A DNA stretch of 64,000 nt, from positions 41,433 to 105,432 of the forward strand of contig JAQXKO010000009.1 in assembly GCA_029010495.1 (NCBI GenBank). The letters are read 5' to 3'. Source of the DNA: Clostridiales bacterium. Its GTDB lineage: Bacteria > Bacillota > Clostridia > Lachnospirales > Lachnospiraceae. Below the pieces are notes generated by a model. That model worked only from the letters and a program-made list of their open reading frames with translations. It did not search any database and was not told the origin of the DNA. Shown here one piece after another: positions 9,612 through 18,441 of this stretch (within the stretch, counting starts at the first letter, position 1; each line of letters opens with the position of its first letter). A program made the position numbers and the translations under genes.

Positions 9612-9920
9612 TTAATCATCAGTACCATTATCTGTTTTGCCCGGCAAATCAGCCTCGGAATCATCGTTTAAATTATTGTTATCCGGCAGATTATCATTTA
9701 CATAAACACCGTATCCGGCACTGAACCTGTTTGGTCTGATAATTGTGGATTCAATAACACCGTCTTCTTCGGCTCCATTATTTATTATCGTAACATTTGA
9801 TACATGCTGATATTTATCAACGTCCTTTGCAGCTTTCTTTAATCCGTTTGAAGGAACGATGCATATAATAATTATCAAAAACAATATAACAGCTGCTTCA
9901 ATCTTTAATGTCTTATTCAT
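9612..9920 (-). CDS. small single-pass membrane protein, unknown (102 aa)
   Basis: No family recognised. The ATG at 9918-9920 is preferred because GGAGG lies 5 bases before it; the ATG at 9930-9932 is part of that ribosome site. The protein has one hydrophobic segment (AAVILFLIIIICIV, about residues 8-22) followed by an 80-residue hydrophilic part, ending in a very acidic, Asn-rich tail (NNNLNDDSEADLP). The likely topology is N-in with an external tail. It starts 26 bases after the spoIVA stop, so it is likely co-transcribed with it and may function in the sporangium. That is an inference from position. Confidence 0.7.
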   Translation of the reverse strand: MNKTLKIEAAVILFLIIIICIVPSNGLKKAAKDVDKYQHVSNVTIINNGAEEDGVIESTIIRPNRFSAGYGVYVNDNLPDNNNLNDDSEADLPGKTDNGTDD

Positions 9921-9946
9921 ATGTTCCTCCATTTAATAAATTTGTA

Positions 9947-11413
9947 TTAAATTATAAAGCAGACAAGATTTGAGCTTTCATTTACAATTTTAACAAGAGA
10001 ATTTTTAATCTTGTTCTTTGCTTCCTCATCAAGAGAATTCAGCTTTGAATTAATTTCATCAGTAATAAGCTCTCCGAGAGTTTTACCGAAAATATTAGTA
10101 TCAAGCAGCATTTTGCGGTCTGTTGTATCATTTATAAAATCATATAAATCTCTTGCCTGATGCTCATTGCCGATAATAGGCTCTATCTGAGTATTAATGT
10201 CTGTTTTAATAATATGCATGCACGGAGCATAAGCATTTATCTTGACTCCGTATTTACCGCTCTTCGTTATAAGTCCCGGCTTATCAACCAACACCTCATT
10301 AATATCAGGGTACAACACACCATATCCGGATTCATTACATTCGAGAAGCGCTTTTTTAATCTGCTTATAACCTGCTGCCTCATTTATAAGATTTTTTACC
10401 GCAAGTACATATTCTGTTTCATTTTCTATGTTCATTCCTGTTGAACTGCTTATTATATCATAAAAGCTCTTTCGGGAAGTTTTTATATCATACCACACTT
10501 TACCGGTTGAAAGTCCCGAATCCTTTAGTGTAACACCCAAAATATCATCGCTGTCTAAATTATCAACGGAATTAACATCACCCATACATTTTATGTTACT
10601 GCAAATATCCCTGCAGACCTTCATCAGTTCTTCTTTAAGAGAAGAATTATCCTCCAGAAGATAACAATACTCCGGAATATTGAAATTAATCTCACTTACC
10701 GGGAAATTGTGAAGAAGGTTATCAAAAATAATATCAATATCGTTTTTTGAGAGCTGTTCAACGTTCATAGGAATAACACATGTTCCGTATTCCTCAGACA
10801 TATTGTCTGCAAGCTCCTTAACCTCTTTGGAATATGGCTTATTAGTATTCAGAATAATTACAAACGGTTTATCGGAATTTTTCAGTTCACTGACAGACTG
10901 TCTCTCAGCCTCAAGGTAGCCTTCTCTTTCAATCTCTGTCACGCTTCCGTCAGTAGTAATCATCAGACACAACGTTGAATGGTTATGTATAACCTTCTGG
11001 GTACCAATCCTGGCAGCTTCCGGCAGCGGAATAAGCTCATCGCTCCAGGGAGTTTTAACCATACGCGGTCTGCCGTCCACCTTATCTCCCGTCGCACCCC
11101 TGACCATATACCCGACACAGTCAATCACACGAAGCTTAATCTTTTTATTTATATCTTTTGCAATATTTATTTCAACAGCTTTTTTAGGAATAAACTTAGG
11201 CTCCGTTGTAGTAATCTGTGAACCGATTCCTGATACGGGAATCTCATCCAGCAGCTCTTCTTTCATGGCACCGTCAAGCTTATCAATAAAAAACTCTTCA
11301 ATAAAACGTCTTACAAAAGTACTCTTACCCGTTCTTACAGGACCGACAACTCCCAGATAAATTTCACCGTCTGTTCTGGAAATAATGTCCTGATAAATTG
11401 AAATATCCTTCAT
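9947..11413 (-). CDS. spoIVA: stage IV sporulation protein A
   Basis: SpoIVA is the ATPase that polymerises on the outer forespore membrane and forms the base of the spore coat. The 488 residues match the usual length (about 490). The N-terminal P-loop GPVRTGKSTFVRRF is present, followed by the characteristic DCVGYMVRGATG segment, and the C-terminus ends LVCFII. It lies 48 bases after plsY and before a small membrane protein gene. A hairpin at 11424-11452 overlaps the G-rich ribosome site, suggesting translation control. I found no clear sigma-E promoter in the short gap; it might lie inside plsY. Its presence suggests the organism sporulates or descends from spore formers. Confidence 0.96.
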   Translation of the reverse strand: MKDISIYQDIISRTDGEIYLGVVGPVRTGKSTFVRRFIEEFFIDKLDGAMKEELLDEIPVSGIGSQITTTEPKFIPKKAVEINIAKDINKKIKLRVIDCVGYMVRGATGDKVDGRPRMVKTPWSDELIPLPEAARIGTQKVIHNHSTLCLMITTDGSVTEIEREGYLEAERQSVSELKNSDKPFVIILNTNKPYSKEVKELADNMSEEYGTCVIPMNVEQLSKNDIDIIFDNLLHNFPVSEINFNIPEYCYLLEDNSSLKEELMKVCRDICSNIKCMGDVNSVDNLDSDDILGVTLKDSGLSTGKVWYDIKTSRKSFYDIISSSTGMNIENETEYVLAVKNLINEAAGYKQIKKALLECNESGYGVLYPDINEVLVDKPGLITKSGKYGVKINAYAPCMHIIKTDINTQIEPIIGNEHQARDLYDFINDTTDRKMLLDTNIFGKTLGELITDEINSKLNSLDEEAKNKIKNSLVKIVNESSNLVCFII

Positions 11414-11423
11414 AAAAATATCC

Positions 11424-11452
11424 CCCTGTCTGTAATACTATATATGACAGGG
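11424..11452 (-). promoter_or_regulatory. hairpin that can sequester the spoIVA ribosome site
   Basis: On the minus strand CCCTGTC pairs perfectly with GACAGGG across a 15-base loop. The second arm runs into the GGGGG that serves as ribosome site of spoIVA (ATG at 11413). Transcripts reading through from plsY would contain both arms, whereas one starting in the loop would not. No T-run follows, so it is not a terminator. Confidence 0.5.
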
Positions 11453-11461
11453 AGTTATTAA

Positions 11462-12103
11462 TTATTCTGCTTTTGTCCTCTTTTGACGAATTTTATTTTC
11501 AGTACCGTTTAAAAGTCTGGAAATATTTGAACGATGCATATAAAATGCTGAAATTGTATAAAGCAGAGTCACTATAAGCATGTGAATAAAGTTTGTATTA
11601 TAATCCAGGATATATGAACGTATTGTAACCCACACCGGAAATAAAACAGCAATTACAAGAGAGCCGACAGATACATATTTTGTTGAATATACTACAGCAA
11701 AAAACAAAGCAAGTCCGACAATAATTATCCATGGATCATACACAGCCATTACGGCGCTCATTGCAGCAATTCCCTTTCCGCCGTGAAAACCAAGCCAGAA
11801 TGGGTAGCAGTGACCGAGGACCGCACCATATCCGGTATATAAGCCAAGAAGATTCGCATAGTTTTCTCCCGAAAATATTACATACATCACAAAATATACG
11901 GGTATTGCCACCTTCAAAAAGTCACCGATAAATGTTGCCATGCCCCACTTTCTGCCAAGCACACGCATTACATTTGTAGTTCCGAGATTACCGCTTCCTT
12001 TTTCCTTTAAATTAACATTACATATTTTGCCGCAAATATACGCCGTAGAAATGTTACCGCAAAGGTATCCGACTATAAGACAAATAAATATTTTTATTAA
12101 CAT
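11462..12103 (-). CDS. plsY: glycerol-3-phosphate acyltransferase PlsY
   Basis: Membrane enzyme that transfers an acyl group from acyl-phosphate to glycerol-3-phosphate, the first step of phospholipid synthesis. The 213 residues hold the family motifs GSGNLGTTNVMRVLG and GHCYPFWLGFHGGKGIA, separated by several membrane helices, and a basic C-terminal tail. The start has a GAGG ribosome site 9 bases upstream and follows der by 17 bases. The der-plsY order is common in Firmicutes. Confidence 0.95.
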   Translation of the reverse strand: MLIKIFICLIVGYLCGNISTAYICGKICNVNLKEKGSGNLGTTNVMRVLGRKWGMATFIGDFLKVAIPVYFVMYVIFSGENYANLLGLYTGYGAVLGHCYPFWLGFHGGKGIAAMSAVMAVYDPWIIIVGLALFFAVVYSTKYVSVGSLVIAVLFPVWVTIRSYILDYNTNFIHMLIVTLLYTISAFYMHRSNISRLLNGTENKIRQKRTKAE

Positions 12104-12120
12104 CCGATTTATCCTCTTGA

Positions 12121-13446
12121 TTAATCATTTTCATTTTTTTCTCTGATGATAAATTTAAGGCTGGTACCCTTAAAACCAAATGCTTCCCTGATTTTATTTT
12201 CAAGATATCTTACATATGAGAAATGCATAAGCTCTTTATCATTCACAAATATCACAAAGGTAGGCGGTTTCACGGAAACCTGCGTCATATAATAAATCTT
12301 AAGCCTTTTACCCTTATCACTTGGCGGTTGTGAAAGAGCAACAGCCTCCATAAGTATTTCATTAATGACGCCTGTTTTAATTCTCAGATTCTGATTCTGT
12401 ATTACGGTTTCAATACACTCAAAAAGCCTGCCCATCCTCTGTCCTGTAAGCGCAGATATAAATATTACCTCCGCATATGGCATAAACGAAAGTATATCCC
12501 TTATTTTCTTTTCATGCTCATAGACAGATTTATCAGTCTTTTCAATAGAATCCCATTTATTGACGGCAACTATTATTCCCTTTCCCCTGTCATGCGCAAT
12601 ACCTGCAATTTTGGCATCCTGTTCGGTAACGCCTTCGCCGGCATCTATAACTACCACAACCACATCTGCACGCTCAACCGCACTGACCGTTCTTATTATG
12701 GAAAACTTTTCAATTTCCTCTTTAATCTTTGATTTACGTCTAAGTCCTGCCGTATCAATAAATACATATTCCCTGCCATCATACTTTAATGATGTATCTA
12801 TGGCATCACGTGTTGTACCGGCGATATCAGATACTATACATCTGTTTTCGCCGAGCAGCCTGTTTACAATTGAGGATTTTCCGACATTAGGTTTTCCGAC
12901 AATTGCAATTCTCGGTCTTTCATCCTCCTCTTCTTCTGATGAAGTATCGGGAAAATGCTTTACAATCTCATCAAGAAGCTCGCCGAAGCCCATTCTGTTT
13001 GCTGCTGAAACAGGAATCGGTTCACCGATGCCAAGATTATAAAACTCATACACGTCTGCCATATATTTTTCGAAGCTGTCAACCTTATTAACAGTTAAAA
13101 TAACAGGCTTCTTTGATTTTCTGAGCATGTCACAGACTTTTCCGTCAGCATCCACAAGCCCCTGTCTGACATCAGTAATAAATACAATAACATCTGCTGT
13201 TGCAATTGCAATTTCAGCCTGTTCCCGCATATATTTTAACATCATATCCTTACTTTCAGGCTCAATACCGCCTGTATCAATCATGGTAAATGATTTATCA
13301 AGCCATGTGACATCAGCATAAATCCGGTCTCTTGTCACTCCCGGAGTATCCTTTACAATGCTGATTCTTTCTCCTGCAAGTGCATTAAAAAGCGTTGATT
13401 TACCTACATTAGGTCTTCCAACTATTGCTACTATCGGTTTACTCAT
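12121..13446 (-). CDS. der: ribosome assembly GTPase Der (EngA)
   Basis: Der has two consecutive GTPase domains and a KH-like C-terminal domain and acts in 50S subunit assembly. Both domains are visible: GRPNVGKST, DTGGIEP and NKVD in the first; GKPNVGKSSI, DTAGLRR and NKWD in the second, separated by an acidic linker (SSEEEEDERP). The ATG at 13444-13446 is chosen because GAGGTG precedes it; the in-frame GTG further upstream belongs to that site. Length 441 residues is normal. It follows the DUF512 gene by 12 bases. Confidence 0.97.
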   Translation of the reverse strand: MSKPIVAIVGRPNVGKSTLFNALAGERISIVKDTPGVTRDRIYADVTWLDKSFTMIDTGGIEPESKDMMLKYMREQAEIAIATADVIVFITDVRQGLVDADGKVCDMLRKSKKPVILTVNKVDSFEKYMADVYEFYNLGIGEPIPVSAANRMGFGELLDEIVKHFPDTSSEEEEDERPRIAIVGKPNVGKSSIVNRLLGENRCIVSDIAGTTRDAIDTSLKYDGREYVFIDTAGLRRKSKIKEEIEKFSIIRTVSAVERADVVVVVIDAGEGVTEQDAKIAGIAHDRGKGIIVAVNKWDSIEKTDKSVYEHEKKIRDILSFMPYAEVIFISALTGQRMGRLFECIETVIQNQNLRIKTGVINEILMEAVALSQPPSDKGKRLKIYYMTQVSVKPPTFVIFVNDKELMHFSYVRYLENKIREAFGFKGTSLKFIIREKNEND

Positions 13447-13458
13447 ATTCACCTCGTG

Positions 13459-14769
13459 TTATTCTATAATTGATTCAACAAATGATTTCCCGTTGATTTT
13501 TACAATTCTGACTTTGATATTCAAAGTCTTTTCAATATCATCAACAGTCATATCATCAAGTAAAACATCTTCGCCCTGTCTCAATAAGTTTTCGGGAAGC
13601 AAAAGATGTTCACCTAATTCCATATTCCTTAGCTGCTCTGATATGTCACGGCCTGTCAACAGCCCGGCGACAGTAATTCTTCCTCCGAAGAAATTATTTT
13701 TAATACAGTACACATTGACTTTTATATTTTTATATAACTTGGTAACCATATTGCAGAGATTACATATATACGGATAAGCCATTTCACCCGTGGCAATAGA
13801 AACATTTCTGATTCTGTCATCCGGAATGGCATACTCAAGCTCTTCCTTGACCTCTTCAATGAGGCTGCGAAGCATACCTACGCCGTTTTCAATCTGCATA
13901 TAGCCTTCATAATACTCTTCGCCCGGAATCTCACCTCCGGCAAGCACATACCATTCATCGGATGCATAACAGAATCTGGTGCCAAAGTTTTCAAGACATA
14001 TTTTCTGCCAATAATCAATTGTCGCAAGAACCTTTAAGGCATCCTCTTTTTCAAAAGGTAGAAGATTGCTTAAGCCCTCCCTGTAAGCAGTCAGTCCGAC
14101 AGGTACAACAGAAAGGCTCTGCATATTCGGGATATACTGCGTTAAATCATGAATTGTATTACTAAGCTCTTCACCATCATTAATTCCCTTACATAATACA
14201 ATCTGCCCATTCATTGTAATGTTGTTTTTATTAAATACGTCAAGATATTTTAAGCACTCTCCGGCAAATCGGTTGTGAAGCATCTCACAGCGAAGCTTTT
14301 TATTTGTTGTATGAATGCTGATATTAATCGGAGAAAGATGATAGTAGCATATTCTCTCTACATCTTTTTCCTTAAGATTAGTCATTGTAATATAATTACC
14401 CTGAAGAAATGATAATCTTGAATCATCATCCTTGAAATAAATGGTATCACGCATTCCCTTTGGATTTTGGTCTATAAAGCAGAAAACACAATTATTATAA
14501 CAACTCCTGTATGAATCCATAAGAGATTCACTGAATTCAAGGCCTATTTCCTCATCCTCATCTTTATCTATCAGAATATGCTCTTCCTCGCCGTTACAGT
14601 GGCGGATAAGCAGTCTGACAGCCTCATTCACCTCATAATAATGAAAATCAAGAACATCCTGTATTTCATGATCATCTATCTTTAGTAATATATCACCGGG
14701 TTTAATTCCCGCCGTATCGGCCGGAGAATTAATCCTGACATCTGTTATTAAATGTTCATATTTTTCCAT
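13459..14769 (-). CDS. PDZ / radical-SAM-like DUF512 protein
   Basis: A 436-residue protein of the family found next to der in many Firmicutes; its function is unknown. The N-terminal 70 residues form a PDZ-like domain (VRINSPADTAGIKPGDILLK). The motif CYNNCVFCFIDQ is a CxxxCxxC cluster like that of radical SAM enzymes, followed by a TIM-barrel-like middle and the DUF512 C-terminal domain. It sits between pgeF (3-base gap) and der (12-base gap), with AAGGA before the ATG, so it is clearly part of this operon. Iron-sulfur binding is inferred from the cysteines only. Confidence 0.88.
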   Translation of the reverse strand: MEKYEHLITDVRINSPADTAGIKPGDILLKIDDHEIQDVLDFHYYEVNEAVRLLIRHCNGEEEHILIDKDEDEEIGLEFSESLMDSYRSCYNNCVFCFIDQNPKGMRDTIYFKDDDSRLSFLQGNYITMTNLKEKDVERICYYHLSPINISIHTTNKKLRCEMLHNRFAGECLKYLDVFNKNNITMNGQIVLCKGINDGEELSNTIHDLTQYIPNMQSLSVVPVGLTAYREGLSNLLPFEKEDALKVLATIDYWQKICLENFGTRFCYASDEWYVLAGGEIPGEEYYEGYMQIENGVGMLRSLIEEVKEELEYAIPDDRIRNVSIATGEMAYPYICNLCNMVTKLYKNIKVNVYCIKNNFFGGRITVAGLLTGRDISEQLRNMELGEHLLLPENLLRQGEDVLLDDMTVDDIEKTLNIKVRIVKINGKSFVESIIE

Positions 14770-14772
14770 TTA

Positions 14773-15642
14773 CTAATAATCCTTAAATAAAAATCCGCTC
14801 ATGACTCCACGCCTGCCTTTCATGCCGCGATGGGAGTAAAATAATGTCATCATGCATTTTGTGCATAGACATGAATTATGAATATTTTCGTCCAAAACAC
14901 CTGCATCTATCATATTCTGCCTGTTGGCAAGCCACAGGTTGGCATAATAATGAGTATCATCACCGGGAGTCAATATCCTGTTATTTACATAATTATCAAC
15001 ATTTGTATATTCATAAGCCCTTCTGCCGAATTTCTCATAAAATCTTTCAGCCACATCCTCGCTTATTTCATAGCATTTTGGACAAATTGACGGTCCGATG
15101 ACTGCAATAATATCCTCAGGCCTGGTTCCGTACATTTCAGTCATTTTTCTGACTGCATTGCCTGCTATATCACAAACTGTACCTGCCCAGCCCCCATGTG
15201 CCGTGGCAAGTACTCTGTTTGCCCTGTCAACAAAAAACATCGGTGTACAGTCTGCTCCCCTTACGGTAAGCACAAGATTTGCCTCATCTGTTATAAGTCC
15301 GTCTGCAGACTCAAACTTATTTTTATAAAAAAGGCCATTGCCTTTATCATTAGACGTAACAGGCACCACATCATTTTTATGAACCTGGTTTGTAAGTACA
15401 ATGTCATTAACATCAAAGCCTATGGCTTCACTGATAATTTTATAATTGGTCAATATATTATCATAATCATCGCCAAGATCAAATCCCAGATTAAGACTTT
15501 TCAGATGGCCTGTACTGACTCCTCCGAGCTTTGTAGAAAAACCTGCCCTGATTCCCGGAATGTTTTCAAAAGCAGAAAATGAAATGAACGGAGCCTGATT
15601 ATTGGTAACAAGATAACATTCGTCATTTAATCTCTGGAACAT
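14773..15642 (-). CDS. pgeF: peptidoglycan editing factor / YfiH-type laccase-domain protein
   Basis: Family of multicopper polyphenol oxidase-like (YfiH, YlmD) proteins; E. coli PgeF prevents misincorporation of L-Ser into peptidoglycan precursors, and others show purine nucleoside phosphorylase-like activity. The 289-residue protein shows the three conserved metal/active-site segments: NQVHKNDVV, RGADCTPMFF and ATAHGGWAGTV, plus ICPKCYEIS. Start and stop are tightly spaced with yraN and the DUF512 gene. The family call is firm; the physiological reaction here is not. Confidence 0.88.
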   Translation of the reverse strand: MFQRLNDECYLVTNNQAPFISFSAFENIPGIRAGFSTKLGGVSTGHLKSLNLGFDLGDDYDNILTNYKIISEAIGFDVNDIVLTNQVHKNDVVPVTSNDKGNGLFYKNKFESADGLITDEANLVLTVRGADCTPMFFVDRANRVLATAHGGWAGTVCDIAGNAVRKMTEMYGTRPEDIIAVIGPSICPKCYEISEDVAERFYEKFGRRAYEYTNVDNYVNNRILTPGDDTHYYANLWLANRQNMIDAGVLDENIHNSCLCTKCMMTLFYSHRGMKGRRGVMSGFLFKDY

Positions 15643-15650
15643 AACCTCTC

Positions 15651-16004
15651 CTAATATGCGTCAAATGCATTTTTTATCAACTCAATATTATCTCCGTCAA
15701 TTCCCACCACATCAAATCTGACATTGTAATTTTCAAATTGCCTGTTGGTATATAAAAAATATCTTGCAACATGAATAAGTCGTTTGATTTTAGTTTTTGT
15801 AATCTGTGAAAAACTTGTACCGAACTTAGCATTAAGTCTCATCTTCACCTCTATAAAGCAAAGAGTATCATTGTCAAGGGCAATTATGTCAGCCTCTCCG
15901 CCTTTTATATAATAATTACGCCTGATAATGGTATATCCGTTATCCCTAAGGAATTTACAGGCCATATCTTCACCATATGTACCCTTTATTCTGAAATTTT
16001 CCAT
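15651..16004 (-). CDS. yraN: YraN-family nuclease-like protein
   Basis: Small restriction-endonuclease-fold protein (UPF0102) with unknown substrate, commonly beside rnhB. The GEADIIALD segment and the FIEVKMR segment form the expected D-ExK nuclease core. I start at the ATG at 16002-16004 (AAGGA upstream), giving 117 residues and no overlap with rnhB. A longer frame back to 16055 would run into the rnhB coding region and lacks a better ribosome site. Confidence 0.88.
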   Translation of the reverse strand: MENFRIKGTYGEDMACKFLRDNGYTIIRRNYYIKGGEADIIALDNDTLCFIEVKMRLNAKFGTSFSQITKTKIKRLIHVARYFLYTNRQFENYNVRFDVVGIDGDNIELIKNAFDAY

Positions 16005-16012
16005 ATACTTCC

Positions 16013-16768
16013 TTATACAAAATTTCTTATAAAGCTGTGTCTGTGGATTGGGCATGGTCCATACTTTTTTATTGCCTCTATATGGGCAGCTGCGCCATAA
16101 CCCATATTGTTTTTGAAACCGTACTCAGGATAAAGCTTATCATATTCCTCCATCATCCTGTCTCTTGTAACTTTTGCAATAATGGATGCAGCAGCAACAG
16201 ATGCGCTTTTAGCATCACCCTTAATAATACCCTTTTGCGGAATATTAAGTTCAGGAATTGTAACAGCGTCCACAATAATAAATTCAGGCTTCACATCCAT
16301 GGCAGCCACAGCATTTCTCATAGCCTTATAGGTTGCCTGAAGGATGTTAATATCATCAATTACCTTTTCTGATTCAATACCTATTCCGTAAGAAACGGAC
16401 TGAGCTGTAATAAGCTCATACAGTTTTTCTCTTTTGGACTTTGAAAGCTTTTTAGAATCATTAAGAAAAGGAAGATTTGCATCCTTTTTTAATATAACAC
16501 AGGCTGTTACAACAGGCCCCGCAAGAGGACCGCGTCCCACCTCGTCAATACCTGCAACATATAAGGAATCACTTATGCTACTGTCAAAATCAAACATTCC
16601 TTTAACGCGCAAAAGCTCATTTTCATAAGAAGCCTTATGTTTTTTTGCCTTTTCAACAAGCATAATCACGCTTTTACGTTCATCATAGGAATATTTTGAA
16701 ATAAATGTGTCAGGATCATTTTCCAAAAGTTCCTTAAATTCATCTTTTATTATGTTAAGTGAATTCAT
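16013..16768 (-). CDS. rnhB: ribonuclease HII
   Basis: Cleaves RNA primers and single ribonucleotides in DNA. The 251-residue protein has the catalytic GIDEVGRGPLAGPV motif, FIIVDAV for a further acid, and SIIAKVTRDRMM. An N-terminal region of about 65 residues precedes the core, as in other Firmicutes RNase HII proteins. It lies between rbgA (3 bases away) and yraN (8 bases), the typical order. Confidence 0.96.
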   Translation of the reverse strand: MNSLNIIKDEFKELLENDPDTFISKYSYDERKSVIMLVEKAKKHKASYENELLRVKGMFDFDSSISDSLYVAGIDEVGRGPLAGPVVTACVILKKDANLPFLNDSKKLSKSKREKLYELITAQSVSYGIGIESEKVIDDINILQATYKAMRNAVAAMDVKPEFIIVDAVTIPELNIPQKGIIKGDAKSASVAAASIIAKVTRDRMMEEYDKLYPEYGFKNNMGYGAAAHIEAIKKYGPCPIHRHSFIRNFV

Positions 16769-16771
16769 TAT

Positions 16772-17620
16772 TTAAAACTCCTCCGGCGTCTCAAGAGAAA
16801 TTTTACCAAGCTTGACACTTCTGAAATCATCTACCAGAAGACGTGATGCACGATCAATGTCAGCCGTTCCGCCCTTTTTAAGGCAACCTCTTTTTAATGC
16901 GATAAGCTCAAGATTTTTGAAATTATCATTAGTAAATTCTATCCCGTAATAGTTTTTAATATAATCCGGGTATTTTTCATATAAAAATCCGATTAAATCT
17001 GCTGCCATTTCGCTTGAAATAAGTATATCATCATTAATTGAACCGATAAAAGCAATTTTTTTGCCGGTAAAAACATCATCAAATTTTGGCCATAATATAC
17101 CGGGTGTGTCGAGAAGCTCGATATTTTTATTGAGTCTTATCCACTGCTTGCCCTTGGTAACGCCGGGCTTATTACCTGTTTTTGTGCATGATTTTCCTGC
17201 AAGAGAGTTAATAAACGTTGACTTGCCAACATTGGGAATTCCGCAGATCATCGCACGAACAGGTCTGAAAAGAATACCCTTTTCCCTGTCTTTTTTAATT
17301 TTTTCCTCACAGGCCTTAAGAATTACATCCTTAACTTTATTAATTCCGGCACCGGATCTTGAATTAACCTTAACGACAAAGTACCCCTTGTCTTCAAAAT
17401 ATTTAACCCACCTGTCTGTTATCCTGTCATCAGCCATATCAGTCTTATTTAACAAGATAACTCTCGATTTATTGGCCGCCATTTTTTCTATGTCGGGATT
17501 TTTACTTGAAACCGGTATTCTTGCATCTACAAGCTCTACCAGTACGTCAATAAGCTTCAAATCCTCAAGCATCTGTTTCTTCGCCTTAGCCATATGGCCG
17601 GGATACCATTGATACTGCAT
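16772..17620 (-). CDS. rbgA: ribosome biogenesis GTPase RbgA (YlqF)
   Basis: Circularly permuted GTPase needed for late 50S assembly. The G4 motif NKTDM comes before G1 GIPNVGKSTFIN and G3 DTPG, the hallmark of this family, and the N-terminus reads MQYQWYPGHMAKAKK. The ATG at 17618-17620 gives 282 residues, the same length as B. subtilis RbgA; an in-frame TTG at 17630-17632 is less likely. It directly follows lepB by 13 bases. Confidence 0.96.
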   Translation of the reverse strand: MQYQWYPGHMAKAKKQMLEDLKLIDVLVELVDARIPVSSKNPDIEKMAANKSRVILLNKTDMADDRITDRWVKYFEDKGYFVVKVNSRSGAGINKVKDVILKACEEKIKKDREKGILFRPVRAMICGIPNVGKSTFINSLAGKSCTKTGNKPGVTKGKQWIRLNKNIELLDTPGILWPKFDDVFTGKKIAFIGSINDDILISSEMAADLIGFLYEKYPDYIKNYYGIEFTNDNFKNLELIALKRGCLKKGGTADIDRASRLLVDDFRSVKLGKISLETPEEF

Positions 17621-17633
17621 AACTACATCCAAT

Positions 17634-18239
17634 CTATTTTTTATTAAACATGTTTACAAATCCGAATTTGTTAGTTCTGACGGAAGCCTTTCCGAGTATA
17701 TCTTTTTTATATACATGACCATATCCTGCAAAACGACTGTCTTCCTTATCTCTGTCGTCAGCCAGAACAAAATATTCATCCTTATCAAGCTTGATTTCCT
17801 CTACGGCAATTCCGGACAGCTTTGTTTCCGACGCTTTAATCTTGTCCTCAAGCTCATTACCATTAATAAATATTTTACCGTCAGTTATCTGAATAGTTTC
17901 ACCCGGCAGTCCGTATATTCTCTTAATATCATAAATAATATGCTCATCATCGCCGCGTCTTATTACGGCAACATCAAATCTTTCAGGTTCAAAAAGCTTA
18001 TATGTGACAGTATTTACTATAAGTCTGTCATTTTTAGACAGGGTAGGCTCCATTGAATCATTAGGGACAACTGTCTTTGCAATGCATTTATGCGTAACAA
18101 GATATGCAAAACTTACTGCGAATAAAATACATAAAGACCAGAGTAATACCTTCAGAATTCTTTTCCTGATTTTTTCTCTTTTTTCCTTTTGGTACAAGTC
18201 ATATTTTGACTCGTCATAACCGCAAAATTCCTTCAGCAT
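17634..18239 (-). CDS. lepB: signal peptidase I (first copy)
   Basis: Membrane serine protease that removes signal peptides. The 201-residue protein has a cytoplasmic basic N-terminus, one membrane segment (about 29-48), the catalytic Ser62 in NDSMEPTL, and a likely Lys106 base in YDIKRIYGLPGE, followed by the box with DDRDKEDSRFAGYG. It is the first gene of the long run ending at mutS, behind a strong promoter at 18275-18303, and follows rplS as in other Firmicutes. A second signal peptidase lies at 46765-47376. Confidence 0.95.
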   Translation of the reverse strand: MLKEFCGYDESKYDLYQKEKREKIRKRILKVLLWSLCILFAVSFAYLVTHKCIAKTVVPNDSMEPTLSKNDRLIVNTVTYKLFEPERFDVAVIRRGDDEHIIYDIKRIYGLPGETIQITDGKIFINGNELEDKIKASETKLSGIAVEEIKLDKDEYFVLADDRDKEDSRFAGYGHVYKKDILGKASVRTNKFGFVNMFNKK

Positions 18240-18274
18240 ATATTATCCCTTTTAAACATAATACTCTAGCATAT

Positions 18275-18303
18275 AGTATATAATTTTCTTAAAAATATGT
18301 CAA
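18275..18303 (-). promoter_or_regulatory. sigma-A promoter of lepB operon
   Basis: Minus strand TTGACA (18298-18303), 17-base spacer, TATACT (18275-18280), about 36 bases before the lepB ATG. It is a near-consensus promoter and presumably drives lepB-rbgA-rnhB-yraN-pgeF and perhaps the genes further on. Confidence 0.85.
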
Positions 18304-18355
18304 GCAATCGCCTTTTTATTAAGCAATAATTAATGTAGAAAATATACATAAATAT

Positions 18356-18372
18356 TCACATAAATTATGTGA
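18356..18372. promoter_or_regulatory. 17-bp palindrome upstream of the lepB promoter
   Basis: TCACATAA-A-TTATGTGA, perfect 8-bp arms around one base, 53 bases upstream of the lepB -35 box and 32 bases after the rplS terminator. It could be an operator, but no matching regulator is in the window. Confidence 0.35.
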
Positions 18373-18403
18373 TTTTAACGAAAAAATAATTAATATAAAC
18401 AAT

Positions 18404-18431
18404 AAAAAAAGTCCTCAAAACGAGGACTTTT
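18404..18431 (-). terminator. intrinsic terminator of rplS
   Basis: GTCCTC / GAGGAC with a 5-base loop, extended by AAAA/TTTT pairs, and a seven-T run on the minus strand. It lies 11 bases beyond the rplS stop and separates rplS from the lepB promoter. Confidence 0.9.
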
Positions 18432-18441
18432 AATAATCAAA

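Noticed and set aside
12560..13042. A 160-residue plus-strand reading frame
   Set aside because: It is entirely antisense to der, with no ribosome site and no recognisable domain; its Ser/Pro-rich translation is typical of the opposite strand of a conserved gene.
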